Assembly: GCA_009733575.1 (NCBI GenBank)
Contig: ML769612.1
Span: forward strand, 1 to 64,000
Direction of reading: 5' to 3'
DNA: 64,000 nucleotides
DNA from: Gymnopus androsaceus JB14
Lineage: Eukaryota > Basidiomycota > Agaricomycetes > Agaricales > Omphalotaceae
Shown: piece by piece, positions 31,668 to 42,900 of the stretch
Numbering within the stretch: position 1 is the stretch's first letter
Layout: each line of letters opens with the position of its first letter
Position numbers and translations under genes: made by a program
The notes under the pieces: model-generated
Told to the model about the DNA's origin: nothing
The model's input: only the letters and a program-made list of their open reading frames with translations
Databases searched by the model: none

Positions 31668-33128
31668 ATGCCCGTCACATCTATCCAATCCACATTTATC
31701 GGTGCCTTTCTTTCAACTGTATTCTATGGCAAGTAATACTTGCGTTCCGAGTCAAATTTTCCCTACTGACTCCTCTTTTTTCTCCAGGTTTTTACCTTGC
31801 TGTTGCACTGAGATGTTCAGTCATTCTCTTTAAACGGTATAGAAGCAAGCGCGCTCGCCCTGCGTATCTCCTCTTCACTCATATTGCCCTGTTCCTACTT
31901 GTCAACATCGTACGTCCATTTCCGAATGTTGTTCCCCTTGCTCATTCAGCATTCGATGCAGCGATGCTTAACGGTCATTGTTCGAGCTCTGGTTGCGCTG
32001 TTCAAGGAAGCTCCCGATGGAACCATCGCAGAGACTCCTATATGGTCTTCACAAAGGTAGGATGCATCTTTTTATTTCACTCCAGGTTCTGACTTTGCTC
32101 CTAGTCTCCTCGTTAACTCGACGTTGTTTCTCATCATATTTCTATCAGACACTTTCATCGTACGTCTCGCTGTCTTTGCTTCCGCTTTGTTCACCTTTTC
32201 ATTGCTCCTCCGATAGTGTTACCGTACATACATCGTCTGGTCAAAAAATGTCAAGATTGTCATCTTACCTGTCCTCCTTCTTATGGGTGACCTAGGTGCG
32301 TAAATCGCTCTTTATCCAGCTTTTCAATATATGAACAGCTCCGATAGCATTGATGATTTACGAAGTAAAAACCATGTCGGATGCGGACATACCAAATGAC
32401 TTCAACACACTTAGCCATGCTACAGAGTACTTAATGATTTTCACGCTCATTCTAAACGCCTTAAATACGGGTGAGTTCTTACTTTGTCTCATTGCAGCGA
32501 AGATTCTGACGAATACATAGGCTTGATTTCTTATCGTATATGGACCGTCAGGCGACGCTCGGCAGCTGCGAGACATGGAAAAGATATGCTTGCAAATTTT
32601 GCATCAATTCTCGTCGAGTCTGGTATGCTACAATTCTATATGATTTATGTATGAATGTACTTACCTTTCGCTCTAGCCGCTGTATATAGCGCTTTGCTCA
32701 TCGTCCACATCGTATTGCTCTCGATGGATAGTTTCCTGATCTTCGTATTCATCGACACCCAATCTCCTATCATCGGTATCGTGGTACGTGCCATTTCCTG
32801 ATGTACGACAACCTCACCGTTTTTCTGACATTGTGAACCCCAGTTCTCCAGCATCATCATTAGCGTTACACAGGGCTCTGCCTTTGGCGACACCCCGGAA
32901 GAATCTAACAGCATCCCTTCGACGTACCGTTCATCTTCAGAGCATCGTGACTGGCGTTCCACGATAAAATCAGCCTGTCCTCCATCTCATCCTTCTCGTG
33001 TAGAGATTAAAATGTCAAGGGTTGTGAACACTTATCGCGGCTCGCACCAGTGGGACAGTCGACAGAGCAGTATAGTTGCGACCATTGACGCCATGGCGTC
33101 GGATGTCGAAGTAGGCATGTGCAAGTAG
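31668..33128 (+). CDS. Multi-pass membrane protein of a basidiomycete family
   Basis: ATG 31668 starts VTSIQSTFIGAFLSTVFYG, and spliced exons continue with FYLAVALRCSVILFKRYRSK, LLFTHIALFLLVNI, SLVNSTLFLIIFLSDTFIV, IVWSKNVKIVILPVLLLMGD, then TEYLMIFTLILNALNTGLIS, YRIWTVRRRSAAARHG, SAAVYSALLIVHIVLLSMDS and PIIGIVFSSIIISVT. This gives about seven membrane helices and a hydrophilic tail of about 90 residues ending at TAG 33126-33128. The sequence YRIW followed by a basic loop, then a Glu-Ser-x2-Tyr helix, is typical of orphan seven-helix proteins expanded in Agaricomycetes; function unknown. Intron 1 (31729-31787) starts with GC, not GT (GCAAGT...CAG). Exon borders in the middle are approximate. 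Confidence 0.75.
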
Positions 33129-34105
33129 GCTGAGGTCTAAATGCTTTATCTATCTATCTGGAATTTGGGATCAATGTGTTCTGGTTCGCTTTGTACTATC
33201 AGAAATGTAGTAAAACAATACTGTATACTAATACACGGAAGTCGCTCGTTAACATGATTTTAACTGGAGAAGTAAGTAAGGAACGACTCTTCAAGAATCC
33301 ATCCCCATCTGCCTGAATCGCTGCTGTACTATATACTGCATGTGTGTAAGGAAACATCTCCGCATAGGAAGTCATCGCAGTTGAGCTAGAAGCTTCGAAA
33401 ATATAAGGACTGTATCAGCCCGGCATTTGTCGATTGCTATAATAGCTCGGAGGATAAGACTCATCTATGGTTATTGCCTGAGTATGCGCGTTGCAAGTTT
33501 TGCATTACTAAATGATTTTCGTCGGCCGAGACTGCGAGCAGAATGTCCAGGAAAGACCACGACGCTTCTGAAGGATATAGTTCACTGCCGATTATATTGT
33601 GCAAAGGCATATTTGGTCGAGAATACTTTGTGATACTCTAGATGCCTCGCCAATCCCCGACTCTCGAACGGAGTGAGAGGGAGGGCCTTGTACCCTACGA
33701 TCGAGCCAAAAACGTGACTTCTCACTCATATCTTTGCCCCGATTTCCAATGACAAGTTTGTCGCTTGCCCTCCATTATAGTGCAGATCGCATCTAATGTC
33801 GGTCAGATACGTCGGTCAGATACGAATCAATATTTGGTGAAACTGCCTCATCTGCCCCATGATGGCTTTGCGAGAATTTCTTAAGTCTTCTTCATGCTCT
33901 CTCTGTGCCCGTAATGGTTACATCAGGGCTTTACACTGTTCTGGTGGGTGATACCGGCTACACTCCATTTTCTGTAACTGATTGTACTGTATCACAGAGA
34001 ATGTCAATACCTTCATCCATGGTTAATCACCATTTTTATGTCGACGCGGACTCTCGGTGTGTTGTCACCCCGGCAGATTGAGTTATTATCGGTGAAAATT
34101 CACTG
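33129..34105. other. Intergenic, nothing seen
   Basis: No gene, repeat or motif is supported between the membrane protein gene and the outer edge of the palindrome. A direct GTCAGATAC doublet at about 33802-33820 is the only small repeat. Confidence 0.55.
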
Positions 34106-34357
34106 CAACGGATCTCAACAAGCTCATTTTCATTAACTTGAAGTTCTCGGGCTTTACTTTTAGGGAAATGTCAAAGCTGGATATACGATCCTTAAGCAGT
34201 AGTAGTAGATATCAATCTTTTGTATCTTTAGGGGGAAAAGACAAAATATTTATGGCATGTAGCCATAGTTTAATGTAGATACTTCCATTCAACTCTTGGA
34301 CGTAATTTACAAAAAGCACGGAGAGAAAGCTAAATTATTGACAATCTACAGTACGCT

Positions 34358-34873
34358 TCATTCAGCCTCTGCAGCATAAGCTTGTATCTGCTCCTGTGCA
34401 GTCTCCATCTCATTCTTCGTAAACGCATACTTCGGATCACTTGTTGTCATCTTCTTCAGCGCTTTTTTGGCTTTATTGTACGTCTTCCTGGCCTTTTCCT
34501 CCTGCCCCGCCGCCCACTTTTTCCTGTCCTCGCGGTACTTTGCCTGAGCTGCTGGACTGTTATCACTTGGCATTGGCGGGGGGGAGTCTCCGGCACGTCC
34601 AAATAGAGACCCTTCGAGGTCACGCCGGCTCAAGACAACATCGCCGCCGTCAGATGCGCGTTTAGTAGGCTGGGAGTGGGAAGAAAGCCCAAGGTCCCTG
34701 GCGGAGATGCCATCTAAAGAGCCATGGTACTCCCGCACAGCAACTTCAAGGTCGTTACTGTCGTGCCGCTGCACATGGGTGATACCATCTGCACCGCTGG
34801 GTAAAGGGACGGCGAAGGCAGAGATGACGGCGAAGGCAAGAATAGAGGTGATGATAGAGTATGATGGGGACAT
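34358..34873 (-). CDS. Secreted protein with Kex2-like sites, left copy, 171 aa
   Basis: This is a single-exon gene of 171 codons, the mirror copy of 38470-38985. The N-terminus is a secretion signal (SYSIITSILAFAVISAFA, cleavage near residue 21 before VPLPSG). Dibasic sites (TKR near residue 71, SRRD near 83) could be cut by a Kex2-type protease. The C-terminal third is a lysine-rich charged helix (KKWAAGQEEKARKTYNKAKK). It has no cysteines. TATAAAAG at 35028-35035 lies 155 nt upstream. It differs from the right copy by one residue (Ala against Val after TKR). Role unknown; it could be a secreted peptide precursor or effector-like protein. Confidence 0.82.
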   Translation of the reverse strand: MSPSYSIITSILAFAVISAFAVPLPSGADGITHVQRHDSNDLEVAVREYHGSLDGISARDLGLSSHSQPTKRASDGGDVVLSRRDLEGSLFGRAGDSPPPMPSDNSPAAQAKYREDRKKWAAGQEEKARKTYNKAKKALKKMTTSDPKYAFTKNEMETAQEQIQAYAAEAE

Positions 34874-35027
34874 GATTTATGGTATGAAAGGTGTGTGTGA
34901 ATTTGGATGTAAAGCAAGTGTGAAGTTGTCGGAGTGATTGTAAGGGCACCGGGCACTGGATGTGTTTGCTTTGAGTAGTGAATGAAAGAGACCAGCTCTC
35001 TGGGGAGTCTCAACGAGATGCGGACAT

Positions 35028-35035
35028 CTTTTATA
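35028..35035 (-). promoter_or_regulatory. TATA box of the left secreted protein copy
   Basis: TATAAAAG on the minus strand, 155 nt before ATG 34873, conserved in the mirror copy at 38308-38315. Confidence 0.55.
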
Positions 35036-35099
35036 CCTTCTACTCCCAGTCATACCAGTTCGAAATAAGATAAGTATGTGCAAAAGACTTCTCAGCAAT

Positions 35100-35749
35100 T
35101 GTAGCGGCAGGTTACACTCCCGTACTCACTACGCTACTTCCCTACCCTCCTATCCTGTCGGACAATTACTGCGGGTATTCATTTACTCTTCTCCATCCTT
35201 ACTCAGTCATTATTTTACCGTACGATCGCCGTTCTCTATTCGATACCCTACTGTACCATTTCCTTCAGTTCGACAGTCACAGGTCACGCGTTACTTTGAA
35301 ATGTGTTGATTTCATTTTTCAATGAATTTTTTTCAAAAAATTTCCAGCCATTCTTCGAGATTATTTTTCTTGGATATGCTTTCTGCTAGCTTTCAAACCA
35401 CTCAAACATGTTTTAAAGCACGTGAATAGTGGACCTCCTGGGGATACTATTGTTTTGAAGTTAATAATAAAGAGCCAGGGAAGAAGAAATTTTTTTAATG
35501 TCACAGGTCTCAGTACAGTTTGTTGCAATGAAAATTTCGACACAGTGGTCACAGGTCGAAAGCTGCGTCAAATTGATTAAAATAGTACGGTACTCTACTA
35601 TTTAAGCCAGATCTTGTACATAGATTAGGGGAGGCATAGCGACTGAGTAAGGATGGAGAAGAGTAAATAAATATCCACAGTAATTGTCCGACGAGATAGG
35701 AGGGTAGAGAAGTAGAGTAGTGAGTACGGGAGTGTAGCCCGCCGCTACA
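35100..35749. mobile_element. 650-bp element with 108-bp terminal inverted repeats, left arm
   Basis: Ends read TGTAGCGGC ... GCCGCTACA. The first 108 bp (to about 35208) are repeated inverted at 35641-35749 with roughly 10 percent difference. Flanks GCAAT and GCAGT may be a 5-bp target duplication with one mismatch. No transposase is encoded, so it would be a non-autonomous DNA element. Its mirror is at 37595-38243. Confidence 0.75.
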
Positions 35750-35904
35750 GCAGTCTTTCTCAATCTACACCCATTTGATCTAGCACCAAGGTAACTCAAA
35801 AAACATCACCAATTAATTGAACTGCATACAGCTTGTGTACTATTAATTCGACGTCAATCCTGGAACCTCCAGTAATATCCCACTTCCAATTCTCTATAGA
35901 TAAG

Positions 35905-36150
35905 TGAGTAGTATGCGGGTGTCACGGTGTGCTATCTTGAGTCTCGATGAATTCAAAAACCGCAGTCACCTCAGGAGCCTGTAGATTTTGAAAAGCCCAG
36001 TGTACATCGGCTGTTAGTATGCGCCGGGTTTCAATGTACTCTCTATCTGAAACAAGGGGAAGTATGCGAGTATCACAGTGGGCCATCTCGATTGAATTCA
36101 AAACGGGAGTCACCTCAAGAGCCCGTAGATTTTGAGAAATCCAACTTGAA
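35905..36150. repeat. About 150-bp tandem repeat, two units, left arm
   Basis: AGTATGCGGGTGTCACGGTG (about 35911) and AGTATGCGAGTATCACAGTG (about 36061) begin two units. Both continue with a TTGA-ATTCAAAA stretch, GTCACCTCA and TAGATTTTGA. The mirror copy is at about 37193-37440. Confidence 0.75.
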
Positions 36151-36590
36151 TATCAATCTGATAAACACCACGGTTGTCCGAGTCCGAGTCCCGAACTTGA
36201 GGCCAGTGAAGACCTAAGCAATTGCGGTAGGTATCAAGCTGTCATCCCATATGCCCGGTAGTGCATTATGGTTCTACGTCAAGCTGTGAATACGCTCGAT
36301 TGCTTCAGTAAATAGTACTATACTAAGCGACGGAGTACTAGATTTATCTACTAACGGGGAAAAGATAAAAATAGCCAGAAAAACAATTGAAATAATTATG
36401 CTCCCACCCCTGCTCGAAACGACGAGCTAGAGGGGCCAGATGGCCGGATAGCTTCGGAATGCATCGGGAATGCATGCGCCTGGTCTAATTTATCTGCAAT
36501 TTCTAATACCTCACGGCTCGTTAACATGATACATCTCGTATAAGCCTGAGTTCTATGGCTTTGGCATAGAAAAATTGATGCAATTTTTTA

Positions 36591-36763
36591 CTACGTAACT
36601 GAAGCCAGCGAACGATTGTCCCGCAAGGAATTTCTTGACAGCGCTCCAAAATAATTCAACGAAATTGGGTGCATCATAATTCTGCGTCAAGCTACCAATA
36701 TGTTTGATTGCTTCAGTAAATACTATACTAAGTACGTTGAAGTTGCTGAAAAAAAGTTGACAT
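36591..36763. other. Spacer at the centre of the palindrome
   Basis: This is unique sequence between the two arms. Part of it (36690-36735, GCGTCAAGCT ... GATTGCTTCAGTAAATA) resembles an arm segment at 36278-36325, so the centre may derive from a further, older copy of the same repeat. No gene is seen. Confidence 0.65.
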
Positions 36764-37594
36764 GAAAAATTGCAATTTTTTCTATGCCAAAGCCATAGAA
36801 CTCAGGCTTATACGAGATGTATCATGTTAACGAGCCGTGAGATATTAGAAATTGCAGATAAATTAGACCAGGCGCATGCATTCCCGATGCATTCCGAAGC
36901 TATCCGGCATCTGGCCCCTCTAGCTCGTCGTTTCGAGCAGGGGTGGGAGCATAATTATTTCAATTGTTTTTCTGGCTATTTTTATCTTTTCCCCGTTAGT
37001 AGATAAATCTAGTACTCCGTCGCTTAGTATAGTACTATTTACTGAAGCAATCGAGCGTATTCACAGCTTGACGTAGAACCATAATGCACTACCGGGCATA
37101 TGGGATGACAGCTTGATACCTACCGCAATTGCTTAGGTCTTCACTGGCCTCAAGTTCGGGACTCGGATCGACAACCGTGGTGTTTATCAGATTGATATTC
37201 AAGTTGGATTTCTCAAAATCTACGGGCTCTTGAGGTGACTCCCGTTTTGAATCAATCGAGATGGCCCACTGTGATACTCGCATACTTCCCCTTGTTTCAG
37301 ATAGAGAGTACATTGAAACCCGGCGCATACTAACAGCCGTGTACACTGGGCTTTTCAAAATCCACAGGCTCCTGAGGTGACTGCGGTTTTTGAATTCATC
37401 GAGACTCAAGATAGCACACCGTGACACCCGCATACTCTCACTTATCTATAGAGAATTGGAATGGGATATTACTGGAGGTTCCAGGATTGACGTCGAATTA
37501 ATAGTACACAAGCTGTATGCAGTTCAATTAATTGGTGATGTTTTTTGAGTTACCTTGGTGCTAGATCAAATGGGTGTAGATTGAGAAAGACTGC

Positions 37595-38243
37595 TGTAGC
37601 GGCGGGCTACACTCCCGTACTCACTACTCTACTTCTCTACCCTCCTATCTCGTCGGACAATTACTGTGGATATTTATTTACTCTTCTCCGTCCTTACTCA
37701 GTCGCTATGCCTCCCCTAATCTATGTACAAGATCTGGCTCAAATAGTAGAGTACCGTACTATTTCAATCAATTTGACGCAGCTTTCGACCTGTGACCACT
37801 GTGTCGAAATTTCCATTGCAACAAACTGTACTGAGACCTGTGACATTAAAAAAATTTCCTCTTCCCTGGCTCTTTATTATCAACTTCAAAAAATAGTATC
37901 CCCAGGAGGTCCACTATTCACGTGCTTTAAAACATGTTTGAGTGGTTTGAAAGCTAGCAGAAAGCATATCCAAGAAAAATAATCTCGAAGAATGGCTGGA
38001 AATTTTTTGAAAAAAATCCATTGAAAAATGAAATCAACACATTTCAAAGTAACGCGTGACCTGTGACTGTCGAACTGAAGGAAATGGTACAGTAGGGTAT
38101 CGAATAGAGAACGGCGATCGTACGGTAAAATAATGACTGAGTAAGGATGGAGAAGAGTAAATGAATACCCGCAGTAATTGTCCGACAGGATAGGAGGGTA
38201 GGGAAGTAGCGTAGTGAGTACGGGAGTGTAACCTGCCGCTACA
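37595..38243. mobile_element. 650-bp element with terminal inverted repeats, right arm
   Basis: This is the mirror image of 35100-35749, carried along in the arm. It has the same TGTAGCGGC ... GCCGCTACA ends. Small differences from the left copy show the arms have been separate for some time. Confidence 0.75.
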
Positions 38244-38307
38244 ATTGCTGAGAAGTCTTTTGCACATACTTATCTTATTTCGAACTGGTATGACTGGGAG
38301 TAGAAGG

Positions 38308-38315
38308 TATAAAAG
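38308..38315 (+). promoter_or_regulatory. TATA box of the right secreted protein copy
   Basis: TATAAAAG, 155 nt before ATG 38470, identical in the mirror copy. Confidence 0.55.
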
Positions 38316-38469
38316 ATGTCCGCATCTCGTTGAGACTCCCCAGAGAGCTGGTCTCTTTCATTCACTACTCAAAGCAAACACATCCAGTGCCCGGTGCCCT
38401 TACAATCACTCCGACAACTTCACACTTGCTTTACATCCAAATTCACACACACCTTTCATACCATAAATC

Positions 38470-38985
38470 ATGTCCCCATCATACTCTATCATCACCTCTA
38501 TTCTTGCCTTCGCCGTCATCTCTGCCTTCGCCGTCCCTTTACCCAGCGGTGCAGATGGTATCACCCATGTGCAGCGGCACGACAGTAATGACCTTGAAGT
38601 TGCTGTGCGGGAGTACCATGGCTCTTTAGATGGCATCTCCGCCAGGGACCTTGGGCTTTCTTCCCACTCCCAGCCTACTAAACGCGTATCTGACGGCGGC
38701 GATGTTGTCTTGAGCCGGCGTGACCTCGAAGGGTCTCTATTTGGACGTGCCGGAGACTCCCCCCCGCCAATGCCAAGTGATAACAGTCCAGCAGCTCAGG
38801 CAAAGTACCGCGAGGACAGGAAAAAGTGGGCGGCGGGGCAGGAGGAAAAGGCCAGGAAGACGTACAATAAAGCCAAAAAAGCGCTGAAGAAGATGACAAC
38901 AAGTGATCCGAAGTATGCGTTTACGAAGAATGAGATGGAGACTGCACAGGAGCAGATACAAGCTTATGCTGCAGAGGCTGAATGA
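38470..38985 (+). CDS. Secreted protein with Kex2-like sites, right copy, 171 aa
   Basis: This is the mirror copy of 34358-34873, pointing outward. It has the same signal peptide, dibasic sites and lysine-rich C-terminal helix; the only protein difference I found is Val for Ala after TKR. The start is preceded by AAATC and a long leader with CACA repeats. The two starts are 3.6 kb apart head to head. Both copies are open, so both may be expressed. Function unknown. Confidence 0.82.
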   Translation: MSPSYSIITSILAFAVISAFAVPLPSGADGITHVQRHDSNDLEVAVREYHGSLDGISARDLGLSSHSQPTKRVSDGGDVVLSRRDLEGSLFGRAGDSPPPMPSDNSPAAQAKYREDRKKWAAGQEEKARKTYNKAKKALKKMTTSDPKYAFTKNEMETAQEQIQAYAAEAE

Positions 38986-39222
38986 AGCGTACTGTAGATT
39001 GTCAATAATTTAGCTTTCTCTCCGTGCTTTTTGTAAATTACATCCAAGAGTTGAATGGAAGTATCTACATTAAACTTTGCCTACATGCCATAAATATTTT
39101 GTCTTTTCCACCTAAAGATACAAAAGATTGATATCTACTACTACTGCTTAAGGATCGTATATCCAGCTTTGACATTTCCCTAAAAGTAAAGCCGACTCAG
39201 AATGAACTTAAAGGGAATCAAG

Positions 39223-39491
39223 TTAATGAAAATGAGCTTGTTGAGATCCGTTGGGATGTGATTGTTGTCCAGGTGGCGGAGGTCTGCATGGTCCTGGTTG
39301 ACCTGGTTGACCTGATAGAAAAATCGATATGAATTACACACAGAACAAGATACACCTAGAGCGCAATCTAACATACCTGGAGGGGCACGACGACTGAGGG
39401 GACCAGTAGAGGCAGCGTTAGAAGGGAAAGCAACGGCAGAAGCAGCTCCAACAGTGAGGAGCGCGGTAACAACAGCACAAGCATGAACCAT
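39223..39491 (-). CDS. Secreted Pro/Gly/Gln-rich peptide, 67 aa, two exons
   Basis: Exons 39491-39377 and 39311-39223 join at GTATGT...CAG and give 67 aa ending in TAA. Residues 1-22 form a signal peptide (HACAVVTALLTVGAASAVA), followed by a short propeptide with LSRRAP, a dibasic site. The mature part would be PPGQPGQPGPCRPPPPGQQS and a His/Gln tail: collagen-like GQP triplets, one cysteine. Without splicing the exon runs on into another frame, so the intron decides the product. Its last 34 bp are also found at the left outer edge of the palindrome (34106-34140), showing that the duplication broke inside this gene. Function unknown. Confidence 0.68.
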
Positions 39492-39499
39492 TGTGGATA

Positions 39500-40376
39500 C
39501 AAAAAGATTCAAATGTATAAAGTTGGAAAGAGTTTAAGGTAGCCGGTACCAAGTTGTGTGGATTGTGCGTGTGTGTGCGTGTGGGAGACCAGCTCTGAAG
39601 AATCGAAGGAGGTGCGTCCTCCATATTTTATACCTGACAATGGCCATGGCCTTCGAGAGGTCTGCCTAATGCGATGCTTCTTGAAACTTGGTAAAGAAAG
39701 TATAATTAGAGGATTGGAGGTGCGGAGCGCAGACACAGCGCAAAAAAAGATACTCGCCTCGCCGGCGGCGGGTCCTACCTATGCGGTACCAGGAAGGTGC
39801 CAATTATAGTCCAGACGTCGCAGGGCTGTACCGAAAGAGCCGGCTGCGTAGAGCTCCTACGCATACGCAGCTGGCTTTCTTTACTCCGATGCAATCTCGC
39901 TGAAGTTTGACGATAGGACCTTGAATTCATTGTCGCGAACCTGCGTGAAACGATGAAGGTCGAGTTGCAACTTGCAAGGAGGTCGCGATGGCAGTACTAT
40001 ATACATTCTCTGAACCAACACTATTTCTGGTTACATAGAAAATGTAATACATCAGTACTACGTCCGATTACAATGTTATACAGGTCAGTATACATACGAG
40101 TTACAATAGACCACACAGCTGAATATTACAGTAACGGGTACAAGAGAGTCGTACACCCGAAATTGGGAGGAAGATATCATAACGGTCCGAGGCAAGCTTG
40201 AAGCAAGCCATTCTAAATCTAGGGAGGATCATACTTTCTTGTCTTGCAAAGATGTCGATGAACGCTGGCCGTGGGAGTAGGCCACCACAAGCAATACCAT
40301 AAAAGGACTAGCCAGGAAAGCCCATCTTTTCGGAGGTTGTCAGTGTCTGACTGTATTTTATAAGAACCATGGGGAT
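39500..40376. other. Intergenic, nothing seen
   Basis: This is the upstream region of the secreted peptide gene and the downstream region of the oxidase gene. A hydrophobic minus-strand stretch near 40300 (SWLVLLWYCLWW) could be an alternative C-terminal exon of the oxidase. Other frames are unsupported. Confidence 0.45.
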
Positions 40377-42592
40377 TTACCGTACAATATACTTGACGCT
40401 TCGAAGCTCCAGATACCGAAAGACTGCCCAGTTCGCAAATTTCTTCTGTTTGCGGGGGTACGGTCCAAGAGGAAGTCCACTAAGATCAGTAGCAGAGGCA
40501 TGAGCGGCTGCATTGCCAGAGTACGGAATCCCGAGTTTCTTGCAGTTGCTGTACATATCCGATGGTATATTGCCGCTGAGCGCCTGCGCCTCAAAGGGAG
40601 CTTCAACGAACTGTATGGCCAGTCCTGATTCTAGGTGCCATTCCATATGGCCTAAAAGATCGTTATGCGTTAGTAAGATTGTTCTTAGCGAGGAGCCAGG
40701 ACGTACAGTGCAAAAACCACACGCCCGGATTGTCCGCGACTACGCGAAGAGTCACACTACCTTCCGCAGGGATATGGAATGTATCACGGCGCAGTGGGTT
40801 CGTCAAGTTGGCCATCGAAACTAGATTGACGTTCTTGGGATCCACACGTTCAATGAGCATAGGTACATGTCCATGTAGATGACTGACGTAAAGAAAACCG
40901 GTCAATAAGAGGTTGGCGCGAGCTTCATAATGTGCTCACAATGGATGGTCACCGTCGTCTCCGTTCTTCAGCACGATATCCACAACTTCGTTGTGATTCA
41001 ACAAGAAAGTTGAAGGACCATAAGGGAACTCTTTTGTAGCGTTTTTACCTAAATGTCATTGCGCTGAACAGTCCGGGAACAAGGGGGTAGTTGTATGTTA
41101 CCAAGTTGAACATTCCGCGATTAGTTCCGTCATCCATAATGTCGAGTGTTCCTTCGAGTAAGATGGTGCGGGTTGCCTCAGGTGCAGCAATGGGAGCTTT
41201 GGGTACCAGAGTCATGTCGTCTATAGGCGTATATTGGGCAATTGGACCATTATCTTGAATAGCGGTAGAGTCATTGTAAGTTACCGACGAAGTTATATCT
41301 GAGAGGGTATCAGTTGATCCAAAGACCGGAGAGAAAAAATGTCATACTAGGGTTAAGAGAGTCGGGGACGTAGTCAAACATGTCAGTGTCCATGTTGGCA
41401 TGTATGGCCCAATTTGAGCTAGTTTCATTTCGCGCAGTGACCAGAACCGAATAGCGTTGAGCGACGGCCAAGTTGACGGCAGAGACAGGCGTTTCTTCCA
41501 CGTCAATCTAGAAGACATTGGCAAAGGAATTAGACCGAACAGACTCAAAGCACACACCCCGTCGACTTCGATCTGTATATTCCAATCAGTAAAATTGCGT
41601 AGAGGAAGCCATGTATACCCACAATCTTCATATCGTGACCATCGATCCAAAAGTAGAACATTGCAAAAGCAGAGGTATTGATGAGGCGTAAGCGATACGT
41701 TTTACCTGCCTCGAACGGTAGAGTGGCATTTTCATTGAATCCGACAGTGGAGGAGGAAGTGTTGGAAGTCTTTGCGGGAAGGTATGAAGCGTTGCGAGCA
41801 AAATAAAGTAAGGCGGAGTCTGTCAAGGGTAAGCTACGTGCAAAATGAAGTCATGGATAGGTACAAACCAGCCACAGGTTCGATTCCATCGGGGTTAGAC
41901 GGACTGAGAAATCGTTTCATGAGTTCTGGATGCTCTTCATGATACCAGTCACTAAGAACGACGGTGAATTCGTCGTCGTAGGAGAACGTTTTTTCTACCG
42001 GATGGATGATAAGTGGTGCGCGCAGTCCGTCAACGTATTGACCCTACAGAAAGTCACTGTAAGAAATCTAAACAAATAGATAAATCATCGCCAGAGCATA
42101 CCTTGCTATGAGCGTGTACCCAGTATGTTCCAAACTGTCCAGAAGAATTGATTGGAACGAGATAATCAAAGGTTCCACCCGGAGGAATGCCACTGTATAC
42201 GAATTAAGTTCCAATATAACATAAAGCGGGTATAAGCAGCACCATTCAGAGACTCCCTTGACTCCGTCCATCCAAGGCATTGAATTGAACAACATTCCGT
42301 GGTGATGCAAAGTTGTCGGCTGGTCCAAAGAGTTTATAACGTGAAGCTGGAGCGAATTCGCGGCATGCACATCCAAAGGAGGCGGCCTATGTGAAATCAT
42401 CAGTGTAATTTTGAGCTGAAGAAGCTTGGAAACGTACGGCCAAGTACCATTGACTCCGATAACTCTTCTAGGGTAGAGGCCGTCGGGATTGACATTTTCT
42501 ACATAGGTGATATTCCACCAGACTTCTTGTATACCCGCAAGCACTGGGAGCGCTGCTGAAATGATTAATATGCTTGTAGTCGCGAATTTCAT
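40377..42592 (-). CDS. Multicopper oxidase, Fet3/laccase-like, one frame break
   Basis: It oxidises substrate (Fe2+ in Fet3 enzymes, phenols in laccases) at a type 1 copper and reduces oxygen at a trinuclear cluster. Copper motifs are seen in order: LHHHGM, WVHAHS, HPFHLHGH (across an intron near 40918) and HCHMEWHLESGLA. The signal peptide is FATTSILIISAALPVLAG. The HCHMEWHLESGLA form and FNLVTYNYPLVPG segment are closer to Fet3-type ferroxidases than to classical laccases. At about 41052 one base too many (ACATTTAGG for ACATTAGG) breaks the frame between AMT and GKNATKEFPYG; a 54-bp intron is the other reading but does not keep phase. The C-terminus lacks a clear membrane anchor in this frame, so a secreted form is possible. 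No iron permease gene is next to it. Confidence 0.85.
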
Positions 42593-42900
42593 GGCTAAAT
42601 AGGCCGAATAGCCTGGAGGAGTGAAGGAAATCGCGTGTCAGAGTACCAACAGAGAACTGAGCGGAAATAAGCGCCGATGCTGCCTGAGCGCTTATTAACT
42701 TATCACCACTTCAACAAGTTCCTCGACTAGATCTTTTTTGTTCGCATTCTTTTTGGATCGGCCAAACTTTGAGTGCCACTTTCCAGCGAGTGATTGTCGG
42801 TTATAGCTAGAAAACTCTAAATCATTTTGGACAAAAGGACCCACACCAAGTAGCCTCGTACTTTCTTGGACGATACATCGTATGTGACTCCGAGTTTTTT

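Larger units (their letters stand above)
34106..39252. repeat. 5.1-kb inverted repeat (palindrome) with 2.5-kb arms
   Basis: The left arm 34106-36590 is the reverse complement of the right arm 36764-39252, around a spacer of about 173 bp. Mirror positions sum to about 73343 across most of the arm (for example gene ends 34358 and 38985, starts 34873 and 38470). Few differences are seen: one residue in the duplicated protein, a 25-bp stretch present at 39187-39215 but reduced on the left near 34143, and scattered substitutions. Each arm holds a secreted protein gene, a 650-bp inverted-repeat element, and a 150-bp tandem repeat. The left outer edge matches only the 3' end of the gene at 39223-39491, so the right side is the likely original. 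Confidence 0.93.
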
